Source: Paraburkholderia phenazinium (lineage in GTDB: Bacteria > Pseudomonadota > Gammaproteobacteria > Burkholderiales > Burkholderiaceae). Taken from it: 64,000 nucleotides of DNA. Numbering within the stretch: position 1 is the stretch's first letter; every line of letters begins with the position of its first letter. The stretch covers positions 124,001 through 188,000 of the forward strand of contig NZ_FNCJ01000013.1 of the NCBI RefSeq assembly GCF_900100735.1. Reading direction: 5' to 3'. The notes under the pieces are model-generated. The model was not told where the DNA came from. It was given only the letters and a program-made list of their open reading frames with translations, and did not search any database. Below are positions 27,531-40,000 of this stretch, piece by piece. A program made the translations under genes and the position numbers.

Positions 27531-28466
27531 ATGAGCTACCGAGGCCGCTTCGCCCCCTCGCCTACTGGACCGTTGCATTTCGGCTCGCTGGTGAGCGCGC
27601 TCGCTAGCTGGCTGGACGCACGCGCACATGGCGGCGCGTGGCTGGTGAGAGTCGAAGACATTGACGGCCCGCGCACGGTCCCAGGAGCCGCCGAGGACAT
27701 CCTGGCGACACTCGAGGCGTTCGGCCTACACGCGGACGAACCACCGCTATGCCAAAGCGAGCGCACGGCACGCTATCAAGAGGCGCTGGAGCAACTACGG
27801 GATGCTGGGCTCGTTTATCCATGCGGCTGCACCCGGAAAGAGATCAGCGACTCGCTGCTGAACGCTCGCACCCGCAACACGACGCTTGCCTACCCGGGCA
27901 CTTGCCGCAACGGCCTGCACGGCAAACCCGCGCGCGCGTGGCGGCTGCGCGTGCCGGATGGGGACGCTGGGCGAGGGGTTGCCGGAGGGATTACTGGAGA
28001 CGCAGCAACGATCACATTCGAAGACCGCTGGCAGGGCTTGCAGACACAGAATTTAGCGACTGAGGTAGGCGACTTCGTGTTGAGGCGAGCGGACGACCAG
28101 TGGGCGTACCAACTGGCGGTGGTGGTAGACGATGCTGACGCAGGGATCACGCACATAGTGCGGGGGGCGGACCTGATGGACTCAACGGCACGGCAGATCT
28201 ACTTGCAACGCTGCCTGGGCGTGCCGACACCGAGATACCTGCATGTGCCGGTGGTAACGAACGGTTTGGGCGAAAAGCTGAGCAAGCAGACGGGCGCAAC
28301 GGCGCTGGACCCGAGCCGACCGCTGGACGCGCTGTACGCGGCGGCGGAGCACCTGAAACTGGAGATGAGTGGCCGTACCCAAGAGTCGCTGCAAGCGTTC
28401 TACGACGCGGCGACAACAGCGTGGGCACGACGAATCGAAACGCTGCGTACGATCACCCCGCAGTAA
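27531..28466 (+). CDS. gluQRS: Glutamyl-Q tRNA(Asp) synthetase
   Basis: GluQRS attaches glutamate to the queuosine base at position 34 of tRNA-Asp, not to the 3' end. The 311-residue protein is the catalytic core of GluRS without the anticodon-binding domain. It shows [20 protein letters not shown] (HIGH-type), a zinc-binding [10 protein letters not shown], and [10 protein letters not shown] in place of KMSKS. The start MSYRGRF at 27531 is the family's; the frame is open 30 codons upstream but that part is charged and not conserved. Confidence 0.92.
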   Translation: MSYRGRFAPSPTGPLHFGSLVSALASWLDARAHGGAWLVRVEDIDGPRTVPGAAEDILATLEAFGLHADEPPLCQSERTARYQEALEQLRDAGLVYPCGCTRKEISDSLLNARTRNTTLAYPGTCRNGLHGKPARAWRLRVPDGDAGRGVAGGITGDAATITFEDRWQGLQTQNLATEVGDFVLRRADDQWAYQLAVVVDDADAGITHIVRGADLMDSTARQIYLQRCLGVPTPRYLHVPVVTNGLGEKLSKQTGATALDPSRPLDALYAAAEHLKLEMSGRTQESLQAFYDAATTAWARRIETLRTITPQ

Positions 28467-28563
28467 CGCGGACACAATCCCTTAGCCAGGCGCGAACCAC
28501 CGACCCAAGAGCCCCGAACGCAACACCTGGCGCGAACCGCATGGTCTGAGACACCAGCGCCGA

Positions 28564-28620
28564 GCCGTGTGCCGTGTGCCGTGTGCCGTGTGCCGTGTGC
28601 CGTGTGCCGTGTGCCGTGTG
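28564..28620. repeat. Tandem repeat, 8 copies of GCCGTGT
   Basis: The heptamer GCCGTGT is repeated eight times without a change, followed by one extra G. It lies about 100 bp after the gluQRS stop. The unit is not a multiple of three and no protein-coding frame uses it sensibly. The copy number is likely to vary between strains. Confidence 0.95.
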
Positions 28621-28820
28621 CCGGCAGGCTAAGCCAGGAACATTCAGAGGGGGGGGCCGAAGGGGAGAAAGACCCGACGGCGGCGCGAAGCGCGCGCTGG
28701 AGCGGATGACTGCTGTGTCACTGGGGGATGTGGTGCGAGAGCACGTCTCGTCTCGGACCACTCTGGGGTCACACAAGAGGTGGACACCTACGAGCTGGCG
28801 GTGTGAGCCCGCTTTCTTTG

Positions 28821-28852
28821 CTTACTTTCTTTGCGGCGGCAAAGAAAGTAAG
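28821..28852. repeat. Perfect 14-bp inverted repeat (REP-like element)
   Basis: CTTACTTTCTTTGC (28821-28834) and GCAAAGAAAGTAAG (28839-28852) are exact reverse complements around a GGCG loop. The flanking sequence (GTGCCGCCCCGCACAGGGG) together with this hairpin matches, from memory, an abundant intergenic element of Burkholderia genomes. It may also act as a transcription barrier between the convergent genes. Confidence 0.8.
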
Positions 28853-28955
28853 TGCCGCCCCGCACAGGGGCAACGCAAATAGACCACTAAGAACGCAAGG
28901 AAAGGCCAACACCGCAAGAACAACCACCAAAGCGCCACGCAGGCAAAAAAACCGC

Positions 28956-30434
28956 TTACGAAGAAGAGGAAGAAGTACTCTTCCTGGGCATCCCAAACCC
29001 ACCCAGCAGAGCAGCGAGCGGCTGCTTAGAAACCGGCTTCTGCGCAGCAGCAATATCGGCAACTTCATCCGCCTTACGACTAGAAGGCGAGGGCTCATAA
29101 GGCTTGGAGAAGAAATCATCCACAGGCGCTTGCCGATGATGATGCGGCCGATCAAACGACGAAGAAGAGCCCGCACCGGAAGCACCCGTACGCCGACGGC
29201 TGCCCCGTTCCTCGCGCCCTTCCCGATCACGCCGCGGCGCACGCTCCTCATGATGATGCCGCACAGGCAAATCAACGGTAAGCCGTTGCACATCAAGCGG
29301 CCGCTTGATCAACTTCTCGATATCGGCGAGCTGCTTACGCTCATTCGGGCTACACAAAGAAAGCGCATCCCCGGAAGCCCCAGCACGCCCAGTGCGCCCA
29401 ATCCGGTGCACATAATCTTCGGCATTAAACGGCAGATCGAAGTTAATCACAGCCGGCAACTCAGCAATATCGAGCCCCCGCGCAGCGACATCCGTCGCCA
29501 CCAGAGCCTCGATTTCACCACGCTTGAACGCATCCAGAGCCTGCATGCGCTCGTTCTGGGTCCGATCGCCGTGAATCGCGGTCGCCACCACACCATCACG
29601 CTCGAGACTACGCGCCAAACGGCTCGCGCCAATCTTGCTGTTACAGAACACGATCACCTGCTTCAGACCGCGCTCGCGAATCAGTTGCACCACCGCACCG
29701 GTCTTGTCGCCCTCGGCCACTTCATAAACCGTCTGGGTAACATTAGTCGCGGTGGAATTGCTGCGCGCCACTTCAATAGTCTGCGGGTTGCGCAGATACG
29801 TCGCCGCCAGCTTCTTGATTTCACCCGAGAACGTCGCCGAAAACAGCAGCGTCTGGCGTTCCTTCGGCAGCAGATTCAGGATGCGCTGCAAATCCGGCAG
29901 GAAGCCCATATCGAGCATACGGTCGGCTTCGTCGAGCACCAGCATCTGCACCTGCCCCAGATTGGCCGTCTTCTGTTGCACGTGATCGAGCAGACGGCCC
30001 GGCGTGGCGATCAGAATCTCCACACCGCGACGCAGTTGCTCGGACTGCGGGTTCATATCCACGCCGCCGAACACCACCGCGCTGCGCAGCGCCGTATGCT
30101 TGGCGTAAGCGTGCACGTTGGCAGCCACCTGGTCGGCCAGTTCGCGGGTCGGGGTGAGAATCAGCGCGCGCACCGGGTGGCGCGCGGGCGAAGCGCTCGT
30201 GCTGGCGTGCGGCAGCAGGCGCTGGATGATCGGCAGCGAAAAACTCGCGGTCTTGCCAGTGCCAGTCTGCGCGGCGCCCATGACGTCGCGACCCGACAGT
30301 ACGACCGGAATCGCCTGCTCCTGGATCGGCGTAGGCGTCGTGTAACCCTGCTCCACGATGGCTTTCAGGATGTCGGGCGCAAGGCCAAACTGGTCAAAGG
30401 TCGCGGTACTGGGCGTGACGGCTGTGTCGGACAT
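28956..30434 (-). CDS. rhlE: DEAD-box ATP-dependent RNA helicase, RhlE type
   Basis: A 492-residue RNA helicase that remodels RNA or ribosome assembly intermediates. All motifs are visible: Q motif (FDQFGLAPDILKAIVEQGY, PTPIQEQAIP), motif I AAQTGTGKTA, PTRELADQ, TPGRLLDH, DEADRMLDMGF, SATFS and the C-terminal domain VATDVAARGLDI and YVHRIGRTGRAG. The tail is rich in Arg, His and Ser, ending in six serines, and probably binds RNA non-specifically. Start at MSDTAV (30434) rather than an upstream in-frame extension of basic, Ala-rich sequence. Confidence 0.93.
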   Translation of the reverse strand: MSDTAVTPSTATFDQFGLAPDILKAIVEQGYTTPTPIQEQAIPVVLSGRDVMGAAQTGTGKTASFSLPIIQRLLPHASTSASPARHPVRALILTPTRELADQVAANVHAYAKHTALRSAVVFGGVDMNPQSEQLRRGVEILIATPGRLLDHVQQKTANLGQVQMLVLDEADRMLDMGFLPDLQRILNLLPKERQTLLFSATFSGEIKKLAATYLRNPQTIEVARSNSTATNVTQTVYEVAEGDKTGAVVQLIRERGLKQVIVFCNSKIGASRLARSLERDGVVATAIHGDRTQNERMQALDAFKRGEIEALVATDVAARGLDIAELPAVINFDLPFNAEDYVHRIGRTGRAGASGDALSLCSPNERKQLADIEKLIKRPLDVQRLTVDLPVRHHHEERAPRRDREGREERGSRRRTGASGAGSSSSFDRPHHHRQAPVDDFFSKPYEPSPSSRKADEVADIAAAQKPVSKQPLAALLGGFGMPRKSTSSSSS

Positions 30435-30799
30435 GGTGGCTTTCGCTAAAAATGCGCCTGCGCGGGGGGCGCGGCTGCGGCCGGGGCCGCGGAGGGCATC
30501 AGGATGAAGCGGAGCCACGGCGTGCCGCACGGTACCCGATTTAGTCAGGGAAGGATGCAGCCGGCTCCGGCCGACGGAAACACCCGCCGGAAAGGCCGGT
30601 ATTGTAGCACTTCAGCAAAAACACTCATGGCGCATGCGTCTGCTTTCTGCTTACACCCCAGAAAGGCCGACCGCAACGCGCCGGAAACCGCCACAGGCCC
30701 GCACAGACTAGGGTACGCAGACGACAGTCCTGTGACAGCCCGTCAAGGCGGCGTGGGCCACGGCGGATGGCCGGCCACCGCCGCGCCCTCCCTACCCCC
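30435..30799. other. Gap upstream of the RNA helicase gene
   Basis: About 365 bp. It contains TACAAT on the minus strand (30601-30606), a possible -10 that would give a leader of roughly 160 nt, and a strong imperfect hairpin (CGGCGG/CCGCCG enclosing TGGCCGGCCA, 30761-30783) just past the aldehyde dehydrogenase stop. No open frame. Confidence 0.4.
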
Positions 30800-32236
30800 T
30801 CACCAGGTTTCGCGCATCACCATCAGCCGCATCTCGGTCATATCCTCGATCGCGTAGCGGATGCCCTCGCGCCCGAGCCCCGAGTCCTTGACGCCGCCAT
30901 ACGGCATGTTGTCTACCCGGAACGACGGCACGTCGTTGATCACCACCCCGCCCACGTCGAGCCGGTCCCACGCCAGATGGGCATGGGCGAGCGAATCGGT
31001 GAACACACCGGCCTGCAGGCCGAAGTCGCTATCGTTGACGGTCTCGAGCGCCGCGTCGAAGTCGTCGAAACGCTCCAGAATCGCCACTGGGCCGAACGCT
31101 TCCTTGCGATACAGGTCCGAATCGCGTTTCACGTCTTCGAGCAGTGTTGCTTCGAACATCGCGCCTTCCACCTTGCCGCCCGCCACGATCTTGGCGCCGT
31201 CCAGCACCGCGCTCTCCATCCAGCCCGCGAGGCGCTTCGACTCCGACTCGGAGATCATCGGCCCAACGAACGTCTTCTCGTTCTTCGGATCGCCCATGAT
31301 CAGCGAGCGGGTCTTGGCGATCAGCCTTTCGCGCAGCGCGTCGTAGATGCTTGAATGCACGAGAATCCGCTGCACCCCGATACAGCTTTGCCCCGACTGA
31401 TAGAACGCGCCGAATGCCAGCCGCTCGACCACGTAGTCGAGCTTGCCGCCCTGGTCGCCGTCGACGATCGCCGCCGCGTTGCCGCCCAGTTCCAGAATCA
31501 CCTTCTTCTTGCCGGCCTTTTTCTTCAGCTCCCAGCCCACCGCCGGTGAGCCGGTGAACGACAGCAGCTTGAAGCGCTCATCGGTGGTGAAAAGGTCGGC
31601 ACCATCGCGATGGGCCGGCAGGATCGAGAACGCACCCTTGGGCAGATCCGTTTCCGCGAGAATCTCGCCCATGATCAGCGCCCCGACCGGTGTGCGGCTG
31701 GCCGGCTTCAGCACGAACGGCACGCCCGCGGCCAGCGCCGGCGCCACCTTGTGTGCGGTCAGGTTCAGCGGGAAATTGAATGGCGAGATGAATGAGCACG
31801 GGCCGATCGGCACGCGCTTCACGTAGCCGTGATAACCCTTGGCGCGCGGCGAAATCTCGAGATTGATGATTTCACCGTCGATGCGCACCGCTTCCTCCGC
31901 CGCCACCTTGAAGGTATCGATCAGCCGCGTGACTTCGCCGCGCGAATCGTTGATCGGCTTGCCGGCTTCGATGCACAGCGCCATCGCCAGCTCGTCGTAG
32001 CGCTCGCGGAACCGGCTCACGCAATGTTCGAGCACCGCCTGGCGCTTGAACGGCGGAAATGCGCGCAGCGCGGGCATCGCCTCGACGGCGGCGCCAATCG
32101 CCTTGTCGATCGCAGCGGCGTCGGCCATCGCCACACGGGTGGCCACCTCGCCGCTGAATTTGTCGGTGACTTCGAGATCGGTGTTGGCTGCCACCGCCAC
32201 ATTCGCGAGGTAGTACGGGTAAGTCTTTTTCAACAT
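30800..32236 (-). CDS. NAD(P)+-dependent aldehyde dehydrogenase
   Basis: A 478-residue aldehyde dehydrogenase superfamily enzyme. It has the cofactor region PFNFPLNLTAHKVAPALA, VLKPASRTP, SFTGSPAVGWELKKKAG, the general base Glu in VILELGGNAA and the nucleophile Cys in QSGQSCIGVQR, plus KEAFGPVAILERF. The pattern is close to the lactaldehyde/glyceraldehyde-type group. A strong GGAGAA site precedes the ATG at 32236. It lies 93 bp after an acetolactate-synthase-like gene on the same strand, so the two probably act in one pathway, with this enzyme oxidising an aldehyde made or used there. Substrate unknown. Confidence 0.88.
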   Translation of the reverse strand: MLKKTYPYYLANVAVAANTDLEVTDKFSGEVATRVAMADAAAIDKAIGAAVEAMPALRAFPPFKRQAVLEHCVSRFRERYDELAMALCIEAGKPINDSRGEVTRLIDTFKVAAEEAVRIDGEIINLEISPRAKGYHGYVKRVPIGPCSFISPFNFPLNLTAHKVAPALAAGVPFVLKPASRTPVGALIMGEILAETDLPKGAFSILPAHRDGADLFTTDERFKLLSFTGSPAVGWELKKKAGKKKVILELGGNAAAIVDGDQGGKLDYVVERLAFGAFYQSGQSCIGVQRILVHSSIYDALRERLIAKTRSLIMGDPKNEKTFVGPMISESESKRLAGWMESAVLDGAKIVAGGKVEGAMFEATLLEDVKRDSDLYRKEAFGPVAILERFDDFDAALETVNDSDFGLQAGVFTDSLAHAHLAWDRLDVGGVVINDVPSFRVDNMPYGGVKDSGLGREGIRYAIEDMTEMRLMVMRETW

Positions 32237-32329
32237 GACACGTTCTCCTTGATGCGGTCTGTTCCATCCCTCTTCCAAACGGTCACACGCAGCAAGCCGC
32301 ATGCCCCGGCGAGGTTCCGAGGGCGGGGC

Positions 32330-33982
<1,653 letters not shown>

Positions 33983-34254
33983 TGAGAGTCTCGCTTGACG
34001 AACGAGCGCGGACGGCACGCCCACGCAGTGGGATCCGGGAACGGATGATCGAAGACGATGACAGGCGCGGCCACGCACGAAGTGGTGGGCGCGTCGAACA
34101 GCTTACTACCTGGGAGAAAAACCTGCGCGCAGGTGGGCACCGAAGGGACGCGTGCGGCAATGCGGCATGAAGCGGCGGGGATTGACGCCGCGGCGCTCAG
34201 GCGGCGCGGATGCCTGAGCGCCGCGAGCGGTGGACTAGAGGCTTGGCGGCCAAG

Positions 34255-34623
34255 CTACCGCACTATCGTCACGCAGTCGGACAGAATCGGCGGCGCATTC
34301 TCGCCCGCCATCGCATCGTAGAGATCGGCGCGCGGCCCCTTGGTCCACCACGTATAGCTGCCGGCCTGGTACTTCGCGCCGGAGGCGGAGAGCGTGTTGA
34401 CGAACAGCATCGCCTGCCCTTTGACAGGCACGAGCGCAAAGCTCTGTCCATTAGCTGCGTTCCAGTAGGTGACCTGCAGGATCTTGCCGGTCGCGCAGGT
34501 GTATTTGTGGGTTTGACGGTCTTTCGTCTGAATTTCGGCGAGGCGCAGAGGCGCACCCGAGGCGCTGGCGATCGCCGCCGTCACGCCCAACACACCCGTT
34601 ACCGCAACGAGCCATGTTCTCAT
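34255..34623 (-). CDS. MliC/PliC-type lysozyme inhibitor, secreted
   Basis: A 122-residue protein with a signal peptide (MRTWLVAVTGVLGVTAAIASASG) and the MliC fold: KYTCATGKILQVTYWNAANG, then the inhibitor loop FVNTLSASGAKYQAGSYTWW with the conserved Ser-Gly-Ala and Tyr residues that enter the lysozyme active site. No lipobox is seen, so it is probably soluble periplasmic (PliC-like). Two cysteines, in YTC and SDC, could form the family disulfide. GAGG lies upstream of the ATG. It is 16 bp downstream of a small lipoprotein gene on the same strand, suggesting an operon. Confidence 0.85.
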   Translation of the reverse strand: MRTWLVAVTGVLGVTAAIASASGAPLRLAEIQTKDRQTHKYTCATGKILQVTYWNAANGQSFALVPVKGQAMLFVNTLSASGAKYQAGSYTWWTKGPRADLYDAMAGENAPPILSDCVTIVR

Positions 34624-34639
34624 CCGATTCCTCGCCTCG

Positions 34640-34852
34640 TTATGGATCGATCACATCGGCACAGGCGTCGGTCGGTGCGGCTGCCACGTGCCCGACCACC
34701 GGCACGATTTTCAACCCGGCAGAAGCGACGCGGCACGGCGCGGCGGCAAGGCCGCAGCCCGCCAACCCCGTGCATAGCGCCACCAGCACGCCCAGCGCAC
34801 CGAAGCGGCTCAACTGGCGAAGCCGCGTAATCTTGCGGGTGTCTGAGTTCAT
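34640..34852 (-). CDS. Small lipoprotein, unknown function
   Basis: A 70-residue protein with a lipoprotein signal: basic N-terminus (MNSDTRKITRLRQLSRF), hydrophobic GALGVLVALCTG and the lipobox LAGC. The mature part is about 37 residues (LAAAPCRVASAGLKIVPVVG region) with two more cysteines. The ATG at 34852 has AGGAG 8 bp upstream; a GTG two codons earlier is too close to that site. It lies directly before the lysozyme inhibitor gene, so an envelope role is likely. Confidence 0.72.
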   Translation of the reverse strand: MNSDTRKITRLRQLSRFGALGVLVALCTGLAGCGLAAAPCRVASAGLKIVPVVGHVAAAPTDACADVIDP

Positions 34853-34923
34853 GGGCACTGCTCCTGCCGTTAATGCTGAAATGCCTCGCGCGTCCGCGGG
34901 ATGCGGGACGCGCCATTTGCAAC

Positions 34924-36138
34924 TTACTGCGTCGACACTGGACGCACTGCAGCCGCTGCCTGCTTTGCCCGTGCGCGGGCCTCGTCGGTATTCGCGCCGG
35001 TGGCCAACGCCACGCCCATGCGCCGCTTGACGAAGCTCTCAGGCTTGCCGAACAGGCGCAGATCGGCTTCCGGCACGGCCAGCGCGGCGGCGACGCCCTC
35101 GAATGCGATGGCTGCCTCGTCCAGCCCGCCATAGATCACCGCCGACGCCCCAGGCGAGCGCAGCGACGTATCCACCGGCAACCCGAGGATGGCGCGCGCG
35201 TGCAGTTCGAACTCGGACAGCCGTTGCGAGCACAGCGTGACGAGACCCGTGTCGTGCGGACGCGGACTCACCTCCGAGAACCATACGTCATCGCCGCGCA
35301 CGAAAAGTTCCACACCGAACAGCCCGCGACCGCCGAGCGCCGCCGTGACCTTGTGGGCGATCTCGCGCGAACGCTCGAGCGCGAGCGGGCTCATCGGCTG
35401 CGGTTGCCACGATTCGACGTAGTCGCCGGCGACCTGCACATGGCCGATCGGATCACAGAAACAGGTGCTCGTTTCGCCCGTTGCCGGGGCGATTGCGCGC
35501 ACCGTCAATTGCGTGATTTCGTATTCGAAGTCGATAAAGCCTTCGACGATCACCCGGCCATGATTGACCCGGCCGCCCGCCATTGCGTATTGCCATGCCG
35601 GTTCGACATCGGCGTCGCTCTTCAACACCGACTGGCCCTTGCCCGACGACGACATCACCGGCTTCACGACGCACGGATAACCGACCTTGGCGATGCCGGC
35701 CTTCAGTTCCTCGAGGGAATCGGCAAACGCGTACGGCGAAGTCGGCAAGCCGAGTTCTTCCGCAGCCAGACGCCGGATGCCTTCGCGGTTCATGGTCAAC
35801 TGCGTGGCGCGGGCAGTGGGAATGACTTCCGCAAGACCGTCGGACTCGATGGCGGCGAGCGCGTCGGTCGCGATGGCCTCGATCTCCGGCACGATCAGAT
35901 CCGGCCGCTCCTGTTCGACCAGCGCGCGCAACGCGGCACGGTCGGTCATGTCGATCACGTGGGCGCGATGTGCGACCTGATGCCCCGGTGCATTCGGATA
36001 ACGGTCGACCGCGATCACTTCCACGCCGAGGCGCTGCAACGCGATGATCACTTCCTTGCCCAGCTCGCCCGCGCCGAGCAGCATGACGCGCGTGGCCGAG
36101 TTCGAAAGCGGGGTGCCGATCCGTTGGCCGATCTGCAT
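34924..36138 (-). CDS. purT: Formate-dependent phosphoribosylglycinamide formyltransferase
   Basis: PurT makes formyl-GAR from GAR, formate and ATP in purine synthesis. The 404-residue ATP-grasp protein shows [59 protein letters not shown], the metal/ATP-binding [25 protein letters not shown] region and the C-terminal [18 protein letters not shown] lies upstream of the ATG at 36138; the 29 extra upstream codons are not conserved. It appears to be monocistronic. Confidence 0.95.
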   Translation of the reverse strand: MQIGQRIGTPLSNSATRVMLLGAGELGKEVIIALQRLGVEVIAVDRYPNAPGHQVAHRAHVIDMTDRAALRALVEQERPDLIVPEIEAIATDALAAIESDGLAEVIPTARATQLTMNREGIRRLAAEELGLPTSPYAFADSLEELKAGIAKVGYPCVVKPVMSSSGKGQSVLKSDADVEPAWQYAMAGGRVNHGRVIVEGFIDFEYEITQLTVRAIAPATGETSTCFCDPIGHVQVAGDYVESWQPQPMSPLALERSREIAHKVTAALGGRGLFGVELFVRGDDVWFSEVSPRPHDTGLVTLCSQRLSEFELHARAILGLPVDTSLRSPGASAVIYGGLDEAAIAFEGVAAALAVPEADLRLFGKPESFVKRRMGVALATGANTDEARARAKQAAAAVRPVSTQ

Positions 36139-36294
36139 GAGGTCTCCAGAAAAATGTCGGATGAGATGGAATGGGTAGATCAGCAATGTTAACATGCGCA
36201 ACCTCTGCACCGGGCGTTGCGCCATGAGCGCTCGCGTGCGGCAACCTGAGTGCGTTACCCTTACGCCTTCGCCAGTTTGAAGAGGATCGACGCC

Positions 36295-36831
36295 ATGTTC
36301 CCAACGTCTTCAGCGCGACGTGTTGCGCGTCTCGTTGCAGCCCGCACCACGCTCGCCGCGCTGGGCGTTGCCAGCCTGTTGGCCGCCTGCTCGATGCCAA
36401 CCCATCCGGATGACAAGGCGCCGCCGCCCGATCCGTTCAACCCGGCGGCAACCCAATTGCTGGACGATACGGCGTGGGACCTGACGAGCTGGAAACAGGC
36501 GGACGGCAGCTTGCGCGACGTCCCCAGCGGCGCGAACGCTACGCCGATCACCCTCACCCTCTCGACGTCCACCGGCCAGCGCCACGCCAGCGGCTTCTCC
36601 GGATGCAACCGCTACATGGGCACGTACGGACTGAAAGACGGCAAGTTGAGCTTCGGTCCGCTCGCCGGCACGCGCATGGCCTGCGCGACGCCCGGCGGCC
36701 AGATCGAAGGCGCCTATCTCGACGCGCTGGCGCACATCGATCGCACCGGCGTGCAGATGCGCGCGCCGCAGCAGCTGGAGCTGATTCTCGAGGACGGCGA
36801 TACGCTGATCTTCGCGCGGCAGGCTCAATGA
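36295..36831 (+). CDS. META-domain (HslJ-like) lipoprotein
   Basis: A 178-residue lipoprotein. The signal region ends in the lipobox SLLAACSM. The mature part has a META domain: [29 protein letters not shown], the hallmark [21 protein letters not shown] and [20 protein letters not shown]. Related proteins (HslJ) are heat- or novobiocin-linked outer-membrane lipoproteins. AGAGG precedes the ATG at 36295. It is divergent from purT; ftsK follows 177 bp later on the same strand. Confidence 0.87.
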   Translation: MFPTSSARRVARLVAARTTLAALGVASLLAACSMPTHPDDKAPPPDPFNPAATQLLDDTAWDLTSWKQADGSLRDVPSGANATPITLTLSTSTGQRHASGFSGCNRYMGTYGLKDGKLSFGPLAGTRMACATPGGQIEGAYLDALAHIDRTGVQMRAPQQLELILEDGDTLIFARQAQ

Positions 36832-37008
36832 GCACGCGGACGGCTGGCTGCCGGAGCAGCGCCGCAGCCAACGCCGCCCGCACAGTCTGCTAAGCTCACC
36901 GGGCGATTTTTCACTCAGGCGCAAGTTCTCGCGCGCCTGTCTCCAAAGCGTTACGCTTTGCCGGTTTAAACTCGACGGATTGCGTTTTCGCGGATCCGTC
37001 ATTCGTTG

Positions 37009-40000
37009 ATGTCTAGCATGCACACGGTAGTTTTCGGCTGGTTCGGCGGGTCGGCCGTCTGGTTCATCCCTCTCTTGTGGCGTCTCGTGAAGTCTGTGCT
37101 GCCAGGCGGCGTCGGCCTGCGCGGGCCCGGCACGATCCGCCTGTGGCTCGGTTTTATCTGCGTCCTCGTGGCGAGTTGCACGCTGGAGGCGTCGCTGCTC
37201 GGCATCGTGGGCGTCGACGGCCTCGGGCACGCGCTCGCGGCCGGCTTTGGCCGGCTGCTCGGCTATATCGGCACGCCGCTCGCCATGCTTGCGCTGCTGA
37301 TCGTGAGCCTGCCCTGGCTGCTCGAGTTTCGCTGGAGCAGCGTCGCCATGTGGGCGGATGGCGCCTTCGGCCTCGGCCTCTCCCGCGGCCTCGCCAAGCG
37401 TGACGAGGATGCGCGCCGGCGCAGCAGCGTCGACGATACGCTGCCTGCGTACGCATCGACCCCGACCAACACGATGGCTCCCAAGAGCAACGGCCGTTAC
37501 GCGCGCCCGACCGTTTGGCGGCCGCCCGCTGCAACGCGTGGCGCAACGGGGGGTGTCGGCGCTGCCGGTGCCGCTGGTGCTACCGGCGCGAAGGATGCCT
37601 TCGCCGGCGATGCGCGCGCGAGCGCCGCGCCCGGCAACGCGGCTTGGCAAACGCGGACGCCAACACCGCGCGCACCGGCAGCTACGCCTGAAAACACTGG
37701 CCGGGCGGCGCGGGCCGGAACGCCGGTTCGGCGAGCCGGCGGCGCTCAGGCGCCGGCGCAGACATCCGGCACAGCGGTCGATAAGGCCGCCGCGCCTTGG
37801 GCGCCGGCCGAACCCGTCGCCCCAGCGGGCTGGTTGCGCGAGCCGTCGACGGCGCCGCGCGGTGCGGGCGCGACCGTAGGCGCAGCCATAGCCGCGGCTG
37901 CGGCCGGTGCGAGCGAGGCCGCTGCGGCGTCGAAGGGATTCGTCGCCAGCCGCAGCGTGAGCGGTGCAGCGCCGGCGGGCTCCATGGCAGCGCCACATCG
38001 CACCCCGGCCACTCAACCCATGCCGACGCTGGCGCGTGGCGGTACGACTGCGGGGTCAACTGCAGGTTCGGCTGCGGGTTCGACCACCGGTTCGGCTGCG
38101 ACGGGCTCTCCTTCGAGCCTGGCACGCCACGCGCTGCCGCCCTCGTCAATCCAGAGACCGGTGCAAACGCCCGGGGCTGCCAACGCCGCAGCGCCGACAC
38201 GTCCGGCTGCGAGCGCCGCGCCGGTTACGCCACGGCGCCCTGGCACACCCGCTCGTCCGCAGGCGCCGAGTTTTTCCCGCCCCGCGGCGGCGACAGAGCG
38301 TGCCACGCCGCCCGCCAGCGTGCAGGAAACGCTGCGCAGTATTGAAGAGAATGCGGCCCGCTGGACCACGATCGCAGGCGCGAGCCTCGCCCGACGCGGC
38401 GGCGCCGAGACGGTCAAGCTCACAAGCGATGCGTCCGCGACGCCGGTCACAGCGGCGCCGGTTCGTTCGATTGCGGCGCCCGAGACATCCGCGCTGCGCT
38501 CAGGGTCCGCTGACGCACAACCTGCTGCCGACGCCGCCGCGCCTGCATCCGCTCAAAGCGCGGAGCTCGCACGTGCCGGAAACGCCGAGCACGCCGGGAC
38601 CGTGAACTGGCCGATCGTGCCGCCCGAGGCGGCGCAGTCCGTCGCCGCAGAGCCGGTCGAACAAGCCATTGCAAATACGCTCGCAGCAAGCGTCGCGAAA
38701 CCTGCCGCTGAAACGCCGTTGGAGTGGTTGCCGGTTACGCGGACGGCAGACGAGGTGCTGCTGACCACCGACGAGCAGGCAGCGCCGGCGATACTGGAAG
38801 CAGCGAATGCAGCAATCGAAACCAAAGCCGAAGCCACCCCGATCGCCGCAGCACATGCTGCGCCCACCGCGACGCTCTCTGCAAACCTCGCGGAGAACGC
38901 CGCACAAGTAGCCGCAGCCGGCGTAGTGCACGCGCCTGTTGCTGAGGTGATCATCGACAAGGCGCTGGTGCCTTGGGAGGCGGAGATTGACGCAGCGCCC
39001 GCTCCATCGAACGTCGTTCGCTTCCCCGGCTTCGCTGCCGTGACTGCGGCGAGCCACGAAGCGCAAGGTCCGGCAACCCCGCTCAAAGCAACCGTCGACC
39101 TCCCCGAACCCGCTCCTTGGGATTCGGCTGACGCCCTCGACGACCCGCTCGACGAAACCGCGTCCGCCCACCCGACGCGAGACGAACTCGACGACGAGTT
39201 CATCGACGAGCCCCCGCCCGTCGGCGCCCTCACCGCCTCCGCCGCGGCCCTCACCCTGCCGCGCAGCGAACCGGCAAACGAACCCGTCACCCCGCGCGCA
39301 CCGGTGCGCGGCCACGCGCCGACCGGGTTCGAATTCCGCGCCCCGGCGGCATCGATGGTCGAACTGCCGACCCTCGACCTGCTTGCCCGCGCCGACACGG
39401 ACGTCGAACCTGTCTCGGAAGAGCGGCTTGCCGAAACCGGCCTGCTGATCGAACAGCGTCTGCAGGAGTTCAAAGTACCGGTGACCGTGGTGGGCGCCTC
39501 CGCCGGCCCAGTGATCACGCGCTTCGAAGTGGAACCCGCGCTCGGCGTACGCGGCAGCCAGATCGTCGGCCTGATGAAGGACCTGTCGCGCGGCCTCGGC
39601 CTCACCTCGATCCGGGTGGTCGAAACGATTCCCGGCAAAACCTGCATGGGTCTCGAGCTGCCGAACGCGAAGCGCCAGACGATCCGCCTGTCGGAAATCC
39701 TCGAAGCGAACGTCTACCAGCACTCGCATTCGATGCTCACGCTCGCGATGGGCAAGGACATCACCGGCCATCCGGTGGTCGCCGATCTGGCCAAGGCGCC
39801 GCACATGCTGGTGGCCGGCACGACCGGTTCGGGCAAGTCGGTGGCGATCAACGCAATGATCGTCTCGCTGCTCTACAAGGCGACGCCCGAAGACGTGCGT
39901 CTCATCATGATCGACCCGAAGATGCTCGAACTGTCGGTCTACGAAGGGATTCCGCACCTGCTCGCGCCAGTCGTGACCGACATGAAGCTCGCCGCCAACG

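Larger units (their letters stand above)
28467..28955. other. Repeat-rich gap between gluQRS and the DEAD-box helicase gene
   Basis: About 490 bp between convergent genes. It contains a 7-bp tandem repeat (28564-28620), a run of eight G (around 28650) and a perfect 14-bp hairpin with flanking sequence (28821-28852). No coding frame looks genuine. Confidence 0.6.

Noticed and set aside
28564-28620. GCCGTGT tandem repeat as a CRISPR array
   Set aside because: The units are contiguous 7-mers without spacers; no cas genes are present.
28728-30449. Long plus-strand frame through the RNA helicase gene and the repeat gap
   Set aside because: It crosses the REP-like hairpin, has no recognisable domain, and mirrors the helicase gene.
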